Below, piece after piece: positions 51,648 to 60,578 of a stretch of 64,000 nucleotides of DNA (position 1 is the stretch's first letter; each line of letters starts with the position of its first letter). A program made the position numbers and the translations under genes. Under the pieces are notes generated by a model. It was not told where the DNA came from. It saw only the letters and a program-made list of their open reading frames with translations, and searched no databases. The DNA lies in IMG/VR virus record IMGVR_UViG_3300021365_000004, positions 62,001 to 126,000 of that record. One strand, 5' to 3'. The DNA comes from a virus.

Positions 51648-52721
51648 TTAACTCGCATCTGTAGTCCTATCGCCTGCAAAACTTCTAGTAGAACCATCAT
51701 CATAAAACGTTACTGTCTCTGCAACAACAAAGGTGTCATTGGGATTAACCGACCCAACAAACTTAAGATTGGTTTTTGCATCTAGTGTCACTGCACTTGA
51801 TACTACAATACTCAATCTATCCTCAGCAATAGAGGATATAGTTGGATTCGTTCCTAAATTAGTACCGAACACTTCATCGTTTACACTTATCTTTGTATTT
51901 ATTGCTGTTGGGAATGTTATTGTGGTGGACGAAGATACTGCATTTGAAACAGCTGCAAAAGCAGGTTCATATGATTTGACCTCTTTAACCAATCCACTAT
52001 CTTCTATTTCACTGGTAGTGAATAGACCACTTGCAGTCTTAACTTGTCCTTGCACTCCGTCTGATATGTATGTTCTTTCGATAACATTCTTAATAATTTC
52101 ACCAGTATATACTGGGCCGAAGAAGTACAGTTTCATCTGAAACTCCAATGTGTATTCTATAACACGTCTTTCTTCGAACGTACCTTCGTATTGGTCTTCC
52201 ATTGATACGGTACTTAGAATAATTGGAACATCTCTATGGTCTGTCATAGAATCAATCATCTTCATAGTAACCGTATATTCGGGTTGGAAATATGGTAGTA
52301 TTTGTTCTACTATTTGTAGTGCATCATTCATGTTCTTTGCAAGAATTGATAGATTAAATGTTAAATTATATGGTGCTGGTTGATACTGAAATCCTCTCTT
52401 TCCTGTATCTGAACTTTCCAAATCGGATTTAGAATGACGTATTAGTTTGTTTTGTTGTCTAGATGCATCATATTCAAACCCTGTAAGTTCGAATGCAAGT
52501 CTAGGCATACTAATTGCAGTTCTCATACCATCACCAAGGTCAGCATCTTCTGCTAGTCTTTGTAAGAACTTTTGTTTTGGCCCGTATGATATTGGTACCT
52601 TTTGTTCTGTTAGAACTGTACCATCTGATTTGGTTTTCTTAATTGTAATGTTATTGAACAGTGTTCCAAAAATGGATACTGCTCGTTTGAAAGTTTCATT
52701 ATAAAAATAGGTACCGAACAT
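51648..52721 (-). CDS. 15: Tail sheath terminator gp15
   Basis: 357 residues. MFGTYFYNETFKRAVSIFGTLF and VPISYGPKQKFLQRL match T4-like gp15, which caps the sheath and tube. The C-terminal ~100 residues are a beta-rich extension with VNPNDTFVVAETVTF not seen in T4 gp15 (272 residues). Confidence 0.93.
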   Translation of the reverse strand: MFGTYFYNETFKRAVSIFGTLFNNITIKKTKSDGTVLTEQKVPISYGPKQKFLQRLAEDADLGDGMRTAISMPRLAFELTGFEYDASRQQNKLIRHSKSDLESSDTGKRGFQYQPAPYNLTFNLSILAKNMNDALQIVEQILPYFQPEYTVTMKMIDSMTDHRDVPIILSTVSMEDQYEGTFEERRVIEYTLEFQMKLYFFGPVYTGEIIKNVIERTYISDGVQGQVKTASGLFTTSEIEDSGLVKEVKSYEPAFAAVSNAVSSSTTITFPTAINTKISVNDEVFGTNLGTNPTISSIAEDRLSIVVSSAVTLDAKTNLKFVGSVNPNDTFVVAETVTFYDDGSTRSFAGDRTTDAS

Positions 52722-53584
52722 TATGTGACCTCACCGAATGGGTTTGTCTCTGAGAAGTCTAAGTATCCATCTGCCTTGTCTTCAAAGTCTTTATTCTGTG
52801 CATCACCGTCATTAGCAAACGTTAGCACATCTGTAATCGATTCTATGACCACTGTCTTACCACTTGATGCACCAACTAGGGTGTCACCAACTGCAAGCGT
52901 TCTAGTAACATCTTTGATAGTAAGTTTACGGATATTCCCAGTAGGGCCAGGTGTCCAACCGATGACTTCACCTGTTGCAGCTCCACTATAATTAAGAACT
53001 TCTTGAATCACAAAGTCTCCACTTGTATTTGAAACTTGCATTTCTATTGTATAGGCTTGTTCATTCTCCACTAAGTCTACCACTGTTCCAGTATCGAAAT
53101 CCTCTCCACTGTATTCGAACAATTCACACTGTAGTTTAAATACGAATAGTTTTCCAACTTGATAGAATGGGTTCTCGTGTTCTACGAATTTGATTTCAAA
53201 CATTGAACCACTCATAGGGAAGTAAATTAAATCTCCCTCGTTGGGTCTCAATGATGTTGTAAGGTTTGAATCTAGAGAAATGAATCGTTCCCATGTTCTT
53301 AGGGATATAACGAATGTTGCTTGGTCTCTTACTTGTACACCGAACTTGGACATGAGGTCTCCATCACCCTCAAATCCATCTGTATTTTCTAGATACATCT
53401 CTACTGAGTACGCATCTCCAAATTTAGACTGCACATCTTCACCAAGAATCGTGTCTTCTTCTACAATCTCTCTTGGAAGATAATACGTCTCGTGTCCAAA
53501 CATCCTAAGTGACTCAACAACGATGTCTTCATATAACATCTGTTCAGTATTAACTGCATGGTTAAAAAATACATTTGTCGGCAT
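52721..53584 (-). CDS. 14: Neck protein gp14
   Basis: 287 residues. ESLRMFGHETYYLPRE and FVEHENPFYQVGKLFVFKLQCELFEY are typical of gp14, which completes the head-tail neck. It shares one base with gp15. Confidence 0.93.
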   Translation of the reverse strand: MPTNVFFNHAVNTEQMLYEDIVVESLRMFGHETYYLPREIVEEDTILGEDVQSKFGDAYSVEMYLENTDGFEGDGDLMSKFGVQVRDQATFVISLRTWERFISLDSNLTTSLRPNEGDLIYFPMSGSMFEIKFVEHENPFYQVGKLFVFKLQCELFEYSGEDFDTGTVVDLVENEQAYTIEMQVSNTSGDFVIQEVLNYSGAATGEVIGWTPGPTGNIRKLTIKDVTRTLAVGDTLVGASSGKTVVIESITDVLTFANDGDAQNKDFEDKADGYLDFSETNPFGEVT

Positions 53585-53588
53585 GTTT

Positions 53589-54404
53589 TTATCCCATTAA
53601 GTCCATGACTGGCATTTCAAAATTCAGTCTAGACTCTTCTTCTAATCTTGTAATTTCCTCTTGTGCTTCGGACTTCATCTGTGTAGCGTCTAATGTAACT
53701 CCGCCAGGCAATGCAATTCCCGAAAACTTCGATAGGTTTTCACCCCACTGATACTTAACTAATGCAGTACAGTATTTCTTTAACCACATATCATTATAGA
53801 TATCTGTCATGTCGGTTGGGTCTATCTTTCTATAACACTCAATAATTAAGAACTCACCAGCTGTAAGACTATCTGCATCTAAATCTAGATACAATCTATT
53901 AGAATGCATATTGTATCTAATTGGAGTTCTTCCAACTAGGATGTTATCCATCATTGAAATGTTCTGTTGAACCATCTCGTAATACAAGACATTGGTTGAT
54001 GTCAAGTCATACATATCGTTTAGTCTTAATTGATATCTTAAGTCAAACATGTTTAGATTATGTTTGTCATTGAATGGTAAAATGTTTAAAACGGATAATA
54101 CGTGTTCGGGTAGGGTAAGATAGTTCTGTTGCTCTTTGTAAGTTTGGTTATCCACAGCATGACTACCAGCCGTAGCTGCAGAATGAGATTCGTTTGTCTT
54201 GAATGAATCTATCTGATTTTGGGTTAGTTCGTGCTTAAGATAACACTTGATACTACCATCATAGCAGTATTCTCTAAAGTATTGAAGTCCTTCATCAATT
54301 CTATCATCAAACTGGTCATCATCCACGTTGATTTCCAACACAGGTGCGCCTAGTTTTCTCTTCACATACTCTTTGAGGGTTGCTTTTGAATTGGGTTGTG
54401 CCAT
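53589..54404 (-). CDS. 13: Neck protein gp13
   Basis: 271 residues. LKEYVKRKLGAPVLEINVDDDQFDDRIDE at the start and WGENLSKFSGIALPGGVTL near the end match gp13. AGGAAA precedes the ATG. Confidence 0.94.
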   Translation of the reverse strand: MAQPNSKATLKEYVKRKLGAPVLEINVDDDQFDDRIDEGLQYFREYCYDGSIKCYLKHELTQNQIDSFKTNESHSAATAGSHAVDNQTYKEQQNYLTLPEHVLSVLNILPFNDKHNLNMFDLRYQLRLNDMYDLTSTNVLYYEMVQQNISMMDNILVGRTPIRYNMHSNRLYLDLDADSLTAGEFLIIECYRKIDPTDMTDIYNDMWLKKYCTALVKYQWGENLSKFSGIALPGGVTLDATQMKSEAQEEITRLEEESRLNFEMPVMDLMG

Positions 54405-54426
54405 AATAGTATTTCCTGTTTAATAC

Positions 54427-54434
54427 TATTTATG
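54427..54434 (-). promoter_or_regulatory. Late-type promoter CATAAATA of the gp13-gp17 unit
   Basis: One mismatch to TATAAATA, with a leader of about 17 nt and an AGGAAA ribosome site before gp13. Confidence 0.5.
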
Positions 54435-54440
54435 CGTTTT

Positions 54441-54701
54441 TTATTCTTGGAAATAAGTCTTAGATGTAAGTTTATCTATTTTGTCTGAAATACGGTTCAT
54501 TTGGTCAAGTAACTTGGTCATATCACGTTCTATTTCTTCTCTTGTGACGTAGTCCTTTGCTATCTCTTCTCTAGTCTTGTTGACTAGTATTGAGAGCCTA
54601 GATAGTTCTGATAATGAACTTCTTAATAGAAAACCAATGGGTACGATTACGAATACCGTAACGAGGTTCCATAATAGATAAGGTGTAATAGTAATTTCCA
54701 T
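54441..54701 (-). CDS. Membrane-anchored coiled-coil protein (86 aa)
   Basis: An N-terminal membrane helix (LLWNLVTVFVIVPIGFLL), then a charged helix ending MNRISDKIDKLTSKT. The ATG is exactly 5 bp after TCTAAATA. It is another member of the anchor-plus-coil family seen at 21.2-21.9 kb. Function unknown. Confidence 0.72.
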   Translation of the reverse strand: MEITITPYLLWNLVTVFVIVPIGFLLRSSLSELSRLSILVNKTREEIAKDYVTREEIERDMTKLLDQMNRISDKIDKLTSKTYFQE

Positions 54702-54706
54702 ACTAC

Positions 54707-54714
54707 TATTTAGA
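54707..54714 (-). promoter_or_regulatory. Late-type box TCTAAATA before the 86-aa gene
   Basis: One mismatch to TATAAATA; 5 bp to the ATG. Its neighbours also start this way. Confidence 0.4.
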
Positions 54715-54718
54715 ATTT

Positions 54719-55438
54719 CTAGTTGATTATGGGGTCGCCATTTGAATCTAATTCAAAAGTAAATTCATCTTCAGGCGGTGGGTTTCTCCACGGTTTTCTT
54801 GCATCTGAGGGATTACCAATGTATTGTACTCTACAATTGAAAGAGATTGAGTATCTATCTTTGTCTGTGGGATTGGGTTCTACCATATGCATTGCACCAC
54901 TAGGAAACAATATGAGTCTTCCAGTTTTAGGTTGGTACTGAATACTCTCTTGGTGTCGTTGCAAAGATGGGTGGTCTGCAACTACTTTAGCATCGGTATT
55001 AATCATATTGAGGTCTCCCTCGTCACCGTCACCATGTATATAACATACTCCACTATACCAACAACCATTATGTAAGTGTGGTGTGTTCCACGCACCTTTA
55101 TCATTTATGTTTGCCCATGTGTTGTCTATTTTAATTTGGGCTGCATTTGGATTTACTCCAAAGAATGTCTGCACCTCTTCTCTCAATGCAGCTTCAATAC
55201 ATCTTATAATCTTTGCAAAACTTGGATGTTGTTCTATACCATCTTCCGACTGCCAACCAGTATATCTATTTGAAATCTGCCTTCCCTTCGGGTCTCTTTG
55301 TCTCCATGCATCCATTTCATTTCTAAGAGAATCGATGTATTCAATTGTAACAGCATCGTTACCATACTTTTCTTTGTCAAGTAAATCTCTTTCAAATATA
55401 GCAGTAGGGAATGCTAATCTAACTGTCATCTTGACCAT
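54719..55438 (-). CDS. 2OG-Fe(II) oxygenase (2OG-FeII_Oxy_5-like)
   Basis: 239 residues. NTPHLHNGCWYSGVCYIHG, LILFPSGAMHMVEPN and RYSISFNCRV supply the iron and 2OG ligands in the style of the phage family with a C-terminal jelly roll. Substrate unknown. An internal ATG at 55429 is an alternative start; the gene overlaps the upstream stop. Confidence 0.85.
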   Translation of the reverse strand: MVKMTVRLAFPTAIFERDLLDKEKYGNDAVTIEYIDSLRNEMDAWRQRDPKGRQISNRYTGWQSEDGIEQHPSFAKIIRCIEAALREEVQTFFGVNPNAAQIKIDNTWANINDKGAWNTPHLHNGCWYSGVCYIHGDGDEGDLNMINTDAKVVADHPSLQRHQESIQYQPKTGRLILFPSGAMHMVEPNPTDKDRYSISFNCRVQYIGNPSDARKPWRNPPPEDEFTFELDSNGDPIIN

Positions 55439-56345
55439 CCCAATTCAAATCAGTTTGTTTCAATTGTTCTTTTTTATAATCCCTTTCCATCTCTACCTCG
55501 TCATTTACATCGGGGTTGTGCATAGGACATTCGGGTGGTGGATTATCTTCTTTGAACATCCTTCCCTTTTCATTCCAATATTTAATTCTTCTGTATGCAC
55601 CAGCCATTCCTTCTATGTGTCTCTTCTCTTCTCTGAGTTCGGGTGACCTATTCCATTCGTCCATGGTCTTGAGTTTCTCACCGTCCTCTCCTACTCTATG
55701 TGTAGTTCTTACAGAACGATTCTCTTGCCATGATTTATTATCATAAGTTATATAGGATGCATTCCACACTTCTCTTCTGTAAGGAACGACCTGTACTAGT
55801 GGTGTACCCTCTTTGATTACAAAGTCCTTATTCGTTTTAGGATAGAATATAATCTGAGAATTATCCATATTCACATTGAATGTATCTGTATCGATGATTC
55901 CCTGCCATGTTGCAAAATGAGTATTCTGAAATAGAAAGGGGTCTAGATATAGACATGAATAGCCTGGTGGTGTAATAATATTCCAAGGAGCTCTCATTTT
56001 AAATGCATCTTTAGTGGGTGCATCCTCTTTGGGTAGGTAGGTAAAGTTATGACCACCTTGTGCAGCTGGATGAGTTGGAGAATGAAGGGGATTGTTTGGG
56101 TCTGTCATTGACCTACCGTCTTCATTTACCTTTACTTGCATATCTGTTTTTGCACATATGTACCAACCACTCTTTAACCAGTCGTCCATTGCTGGACATG
56201 ACCTAATAGTTTGAGTCTTATTCCCACGAACCATCTCTTGAACTTTCATGGTCTTCCACCAATCGGGAACAACCTTTTTAGCTAAAACAGGTCTCCATAA
56301 CTCTGTGGTTCTCTTATCGTAAGTTGTGAATTCAATCGTAGGCAT
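55419..56345 (-). CDS. Conserved phage protein with cupin-like segment
   Basis: 308 residues. The N-terminus has RPVLAKKVVPDWWKTMKV. The centre has PWNIITPPGYSCLYLDPF and IIFYPKTNKDFVIKEGTPLVQ, reminiscent of a double-stranded beta-helix without clear HxD ligands. It lies between two 2OG oxygenases and may be a related non-iron partner. The ATG at 56345 is preceded by an in-frame GTG at 56351. Confidence 0.7.
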   Translation of the reverse strand: MPTIEFTTYDKRTTELWRPVLAKKVVPDWWKTMKVQEMVRGNKTQTIRSCPAMDDWLKSGWYICAKTDMQVKVNEDGRSMTDPNNPLHSPTHPAAQGGHNFTYLPKEDAPTKDAFKMRAPWNIITPPGYSCLYLDPFLFQNTHFATWQGIIDTDTFNVNMDNSQIIFYPKTNKDFVIKEGTPLVQVVPYRREVWNASYITYDNKSWQENRSVRTTHRVGEDGEKLKTMDEWNRSPELREEKRHIEGMAGAYRRIKYWNEKGRMFKEDNPPPECPMHNPDVNDEVEMERDYKKEQLKQTDLNWDGQDDS

Positions 56346-57036
56346 CTTCACCCCATAAAGTTCTTATACTAATTTCGTCTCCTCTTATTACCAAAGAACG
56401 TCTATCCATATATCGTGCCTTTGGAGATGGTGCATCTGCACCATGTGGTATTCTTCCGTCAAATATCAACAATCTATTTGGTTTAAAATATATTTCTTGT
56501 GTTTGATGATTTTTAATGTGGTCTGCTCTTCCATGGATTCCTTGTTGTGGTTCATCATACAATCGTAAAGACCCACCCCATGAATCATTCCAAAATCTAT
56601 TTGGATAATATAAGAATGATAGATTCCAATCATCTTCCATATCACAATCTGAATGTGTGGTTCCTTCCAATCCTTGAGTTTGTGAGTTCAATCCAAAGTA
56701 TTGAAACCTTTCCCACATAAAACCAAAATCAGTTTGTAGCTTTCTATTGAACCATCCCATTAAGTATGTGTCTTTAGGTTCCATACCGTGTTCTATTTCT
56801 TGATTCTCTCCTCTGAAAAACCCAGCACCCCAAAAACTATGGTGCGGTAATCCTGTAGGTGAGTTTGAATTCACTTGGTTGGTCTTTGCCCAGTAAGACT
56901 TTCGAACTATCTGTTCGTCTATTGCATGATGTAATGTTGGAGATAGATAGTCATCAAGGATATACATATTTTTCAAAGGCATATCTTTGATATGAAAGGG
57001 TTCCTTGATGAACTCTAACTCAACATTTTCGAACAT
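56332..57036 (-). CDS. 2OG-Fe(II) oxygenase
   Basis: 234 residues. TTHSDCDMEDDWNLSFLYYP holds the HxD pair, LIFDGRIPHGADAP the distal His, and DRRSLVIRGD the 2OG-binding Arg. SWGGSLRLYDE is the core strand. It belongs to the phage P4H-like group; substrate unknown. It overlaps its downstream neighbour. Confidence 0.85.
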   Translation of the reverse strand: MFENVELEFIKEPFHIKDMPLKNMYILDDYLSPTLHHAIDEQIVRKSYWAKTNQVNSNSPTGLPHHSFWGAGFFRGENQEIEHGMEPKDTYLMGWFNRKLQTDFGFMWERFQYFGLNSQTQGLEGTTHSDCDMEDDWNLSFLYYPNRFWNDSWGGSLRLYDEPQQGIHGRADHIKNHQTQEIYFKPNRLLIFDGRIPHGADAPSPKARYMDRRSLVIRGDEISIRTLWGEDAYD

Positions 57037-57039
57037 TAC

Positions 57040-57597
57040 TTAAGCTCTGGTATCTTCGGGTACGTATGGACTTGGTAGTTCACTCTGATAAGCGTCATAG
57101 TCCTTTAAGAAATCTTCTCTAGTTTGTTGGACTTCGTCTACAAGTTGTGCAAGAACACAATTGATTGCGTCTGCATATTCAAGAGCTCTTCTTGCATTGT
57201 TTCTATGGGGATGGGATGAACCTTCTCTACCAGCATACATTGCTTCATTCAAGTCTTTGAATCTGTATTGTCTACACTCTTCGTCAACATATTTATCTGT
57301 AGTTCTATAGAGACTGTCAACGATTTGACTATTGAGACTATGACCCATAGGTGGTTCACTATTCTCAATGTATTGTTCAATAATTTCACACTCTTCTCTT
57401 GAAAGTGCAACTTTTTGTTGTTGGTCAAAGTTTAGACCGTCTTCCCACTTCTCAATCTTTACTTCGATATCATCATAGATGACAACATCATATTCAAAAT
57501 CAAAAGCAGGTTTGTCGACATTCTCATAGTTGTATTCCAGTCCGTTTGGTTTACGGACAAAAATTGTACCATCACTGTCGTATATAAATGCATTCAT
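57040..57597 (-). CDS. Hypothetical protein (185 aa)
   Basis: Begins MNAFIYDSDGTIFVRKPNG, with beta-like N-terminal 60 residues and helical C-terminal half (ARRALEYADAINCVLAQLVDEV). The tail resembles tail-fibre assembly or virion accessory proteins in style only. GAGGAA precedes the ATG. Function unknown. Confidence 0.7.
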   Translation of the reverse strand: MNAFIYDSDGTIFVRKPNGLEYNYENVDKPAFDFEYDVVIYDDIEVKIEKWEDGLNFDQQQKVALSREECEIIEQYIENSEPPMGHSLNSQIVDSLYRTTDKYVDEECRQYRFKDLNEAMYAGREGSSHPHRNNARRALEYADAINCVLAQLVDEVQQTREDFLKDYDAYQSELPSPYVPEDTRA

Positions 57598-57628
57598 AAT
57601 TATAGTTCCTCGTTACTATTATAACATA

Positions 57629-59209
57629 CTAATCGCCAATTGGCAACTTTCTTTTCACTTTTAAAAAGTCTTCAAGATTATTTATGGTAGAATAATCCAT
57701 GCCTTTTACCCATGGGCCACCACGAGTATAGTGAATACCACTATAATTATACTTTTCTTCGTGATTATCATACCCTTCCACAAAGATATAGTGTTCGGGT
57801 ATAGGTGAAATCTTATCAGTCCATTCGAATTGATGTAACTGTTTTCCTGTCCATGTGTTGACAACTTCGGGTGTTAACTTCTTACAGTCTTCATGTCCGT
57901 TGTTGAACACCATCATACTAGACCACAGCTTCTTTGGATAATCGATATTAACTTCACCGTCAAACTTGGTTGCATCATGTTCGTATTGTGGGTATTTAAT
58001 ACATGCAACAGCATCGTTTGGGTTTAGATAGTAGAACATAGGTAGTATGCTTTTGTTGAAGATGAAATCATCATCAATGAAGATACTAAACCCTTCATAG
58101 TTCTCTAGGTAAGGTATTAGAAATCTACTGTATGTAAATTCAGTACTTTGATTAGCATACTCTCTAGTATACTCGGGAATCTCAGCAATGTCAAGTATCT
58201 TGACTTCGGGTTCCCATTTAACTTGGTCGTGCATCCAGCCTTTACCGAATCCACTTTTAATACTTTCTAGGATTGCAAACTTAGAACACTTAGACAAATC
58301 TCCATGCCTACTATCATGTCCAATATAAATTGTTAGGGGTTTACCCTTTGCAAGTTCAAAGACTTGTTTGTTGAATGCATGTACTTCTTCTCTGAAATCT
58401 AAGTCCATCAATGCAGTATTGTATTCAATACATCCATCAACATACGTAAATGAACAATGATATGCTTTACCTAATCTCGTTAACTTATTATACCACATTT
58501 CTAACACATCGTCTAGGCTTGATGGTTCAACTTTCACGACATCAAAATTATCTATTACCATAATTTCCATATCATTATCATTCAATTCTTCAAACACACC
58601 ACTCCTAATAGAGCCTGGATGTATTCTAAATGTATAAGTTGGTTCTACATTATTACCAGTAATACCATGACTGATAACATATCCTTGAATAGGAGCTCTA
58701 AGACCTTCCTCTTGAATACTTTGAATTAACCAATGTGCTTTTGCACCATGATAATACATCGATAGTAATGACCCTTCTGCACTTTGGTCTCTATTTTCAA
58801 CGGTATCCCAATCGATTAATGTGTCTATATCGACATATCCATCAGCATCTTTCATATCCATACCTGCTACGCCTGGGATAACCTTTCTAGGTTTCTCTGC
58901 ATAACCTCTTGGTAGGAACTTGTGATAGGTTACTGATTCATTTCTCAAACCATTGAACCCACCAAATCTATTTTCCTTTCTTAGGTATTCAAAGTCTGAC
59001 CACTTTGCAATTTTTACAGGTGGAAGAATCTCTTTGAATAACCAGTCTAGAATTTTATATGTTTCACTAGTTTTACTAAAGCCTGGTTCTATATTAAATG
59101 AACCTAGATGGAAATTACCAATGTGTCTTCTATCTTGGTCTCTTAGTTTGTCCCAATCTTGTGGGATAATTAACTCTTTTGCTTCTTCAAGGGTGCTTAT
59201 ATTTTTCAT
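57629..59209 (-). CDS. Glycosyltransferase-like protein with ParB-like N-terminal domain
   Basis: 526 residues. The first ~330 residues include GAKAHWLIQSIQEEGLR, YTFRIHPGSIRSGVF and an acidic strand, suggestive of a ParB/Srx-like or regulatory domain. The last ~200 have KPLTIYIGHDSR, SRFLIPYLENYEGFSIFIDDDF (a DxD-type metal site in a GT-A fold), then WSSMMVFNN and YSGIHYTRGGPW. Likely a sugar transferase acting on fibres, DNA or host surface. The ATG at 59209 is 5 bp after TCTAAATA; frame extension into the repeat gene is spurious. Confidence 0.72.
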   Translation of the reverse strand: MKNISTLEEAKELIIPQDWDKLRDQDRRHIGNFHLGSFNIEPGFSKTSETYKILDWLFKEILPPVKIAKWSDFEYLRKENRFGGFNGLRNESVTYHKFLPRGYAEKPRKVIPGVAGMDMKDADGYVDIDTLIDWDTVENRDQSAEGSLLSMYYHGAKAHWLIQSIQEEGLRAPIQGYVISHGITGNNVEPTYTFRIHPGSIRSGVFEELNDNDMEIMVIDNFDVVKVEPSSLDDVLEMWYNKLTRLGKAYHCSFTYVDGCIEYNTALMDLDFREEVHAFNKQVFELAKGKPLTIYIGHDSRHGDLSKCSKFAILESIKSGFGKGWMHDQVKWEPEVKILDIAEIPEYTREYANQSTEFTYSRFLIPYLENYEGFSIFIDDDFIFNKSILPMFYYLNPNDAVACIKYPQYEHDATKFDGEVNIDYPKKLWSSMMVFNNGHEDCKKLTPEVVNTWTGKQLHQFEWTDKISPIPEHYIFVEGYDNHEEKYNYSGIHYTRGGPWVKGMDYSTINNLEDFLKVKRKLPIGD

Positions 59210-59214
59210 ACTGG

Positions 59215-59222
59215 TATTTAGA
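59215..59222 (-). promoter_or_regulatory. Late-type box TCTAAATA of the glycosyltransferase-like gene
   Basis: It lies directly downstream of a strong terminator and 5 bp before the ATG, so it must supply transcription here if the terminator works. Confidence 0.55.
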
Positions 59223-59226
59223 GGAT

Positions 59227-59253
59227 AAAAAAAACCCCTCTTTCGAGGGGTTT
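59227..59253 (-). terminator. Terminator downstream of the octapeptide-repeat gene
   Basis: A 9 bp stem AAACCCCTC/GAGGGGTTT with a GAAA loop (minus strand), followed by further U residues. The layout matches the terminators at 21934 and 41585. Confidence 0.93.
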
Positions 59254-59273
59254 GTTCACTGTCGGGTAAGTTC

Positions 59274-60578
59274 CTATGATGTAATTGGGGTTGCAGGCCA
59301 CTGTTGTGATACCACTCCATCCCATCTTGCTTCGGGGGTTTGACCCTGTCTTGCATATGTGAATGGACTTCTGTGTTGATACGTAAACGGTGTTTGACCT
59401 GTTCTTTGATATGTGAACGGACTTCTATGTTGATACGTAAACGGTGTTTGACCCTGTCTTGCATACGTGAATGGAGACCTGTGCTGATAAGTGAACGGTG
59501 TTTGACCTGTTCTCTGATAAGTAAACGGAGTCTGTGCATTACGTATATTAGGTTCTTGAGCAGCTGCAATGTATGGATACGGTTGCTGTGCATTTCTAAT
59601 ATTAGGTTCCTGTGCGCTTACTGGATTCTGATAAGTGAACGGTGACCTGTACTGATATGTAGCAGGTTGACGTGCATTACTAGGATTCTGATAAGTGAAC
59701 GGACTTCTATATTGATAAGTGAACGGAGTCTGAGCATCCCTAATGTTAGGCTCTTGTGCAGAACGTATATTAGGTTCTTGAGCAGAACGTATATTAGGTT
59801 CTTGAGCAGATACAGGGTTCCTATATGTAGATGGAGACCTGTGATTGTACGTAAACGGTGTTTGACTGTTTCTAATATTAGGTTCTTGTTGACTTCTAAT
59901 ATTAGGTTGTTGTGCAGCTCTAATGTTCGGTTCTTGTGCAGATACAGGGTTCCTATAAGTGAAAGGAGACCTGTGCTGATAAGTGAACGGTGTTTGACTA
60001 TTACGTATATTAGGTTCTTGCTGACTTCTAATGTTAGGTTGCTGTATGTTTCTAATATTAGGTTCTTGAGCAGATACAGGGTTTCTATAAGTGAACGGAC
60101 TTCTATATTGATAAGTGAACGGAGTCTGTGCAGAACGTATATTAGGTTCTTGTTGACTTCTAATATTAGGCTCTTGTGCAGAACGTATATTAGGTTCTTG
60201 ACCATTTACAGGACTTCTATATGTAAATGGTGACCTATAGTTGTACGTAAATGGAGACCTATAACTGTATGTAAATGGATTCCTTGCGTTGTTAGGTTGT
60301 CTCGCAGACATAGGGTGTCTGTAAGTAAACGGATTCTGAAACGTAAACGGTTGCTGTCCATTCGCTGGATATCTTGCACTATATGTAAATGGTGCTTGGA
60401 ACGTAAAAGGTTGTTGAGCACTCGCTGGATATCTTGCACTATATGTAAATGGTGCTTGGAACGTAAAAGGTTGTTGAGCACTCGCTGGATATCTGTTTGC
60501 ATATGTGAACGGATTCTGAGACGCGACAGGTTGCTGTGCGTTCTTAATAGTAGGTTGTTGTCTATTACCTATAGGCAC
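59274..60578 (-). CDS. Proline-rich octapeptide-repeat protein 1 (434 aa)
   Basis: Almost entirely short repeats of 6, 8 or 10 residues that begin with Pro: PFTYxHRS, PNIRxAQE, PVSAQE, PFTFQA. PFTY occurs about 22 times and PNIR 14 times. Aromatic and basic residues alternate (Tyr, Arg, His). The start is a GTG (MPIGNRQQPTIKNAQQ) with AGGAG upstream. The C-terminus ends in a short unique tail EARWDGVVSQQWPATPITS. It lies among tail-fibre genes and is probably a fibrous virion or adhesion protein. It could evolve by repeat gain and loss. Confidence 0.8.
   Translation of the reverse strand: MPIGNRQQPTIKNAQQPVASQNPFTYANRYPASAQQPFTFQAPFTYSARYPASAQQPFTFQAPFTYSARYPANGQQPFTFQNPFTYRHPMSARQPNNARNPFTYSYRSPFTYNYRSPFTYRSPVNGQEPNIRSAQEPNIRSQQEPNIRSAQTPFTYQYRSPFTYRNPVSAQEPNIRNIQQPNIRSQQEPNIRNSQTPFTYQHRSPFTYRNPVSAQEPNIRAAQQPNIRSQQEPNIRNSQTPFTYNHRSPSTYRNPVSAQEPNIRSAQEPNIRSAQEPNIRDAQTPFTYQYRSPFTYQNPSNARQPATYQYRSPFTYQNPVSAQEPNIRNAQQPYPYIAAAQEPNIRNAQTPFTYQRTGQTPFTYQHRSPFTYARQGQTPFTYQHRSPFTYQRTGQTPFTYQHRSPFTYARQGQTPEARWDGVVSQQWPATPITS
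60362..60480. repeat. Tandem 60 bp direct repeat
   Basis: Two consecutive copies of a 60 bp unit (60361-60420 and 60421-60480) are identical but for the first two bases. They encode a 20-residue block (SAQQPFTFQAPFTYSARYPA). A third copy diverges after 60495. This is a recent duplication within the otherwise diverged octapeptide array. Confidence 0.9.

Noticed and set aside
55083-55646. Plus-strand 187-codon frame
   Set aside because: It is antisense to two genes with clear oxygenase or conserved-protein signatures, and has no start signals.
59210-59593. Upstream extension of the glycosyltransferase-like frame into the repeat array
   Set aside because: It runs through a strong terminator and reads the octapeptide repeats in the wrong frame; the ATG at 59209 has a late box at the right spacing.
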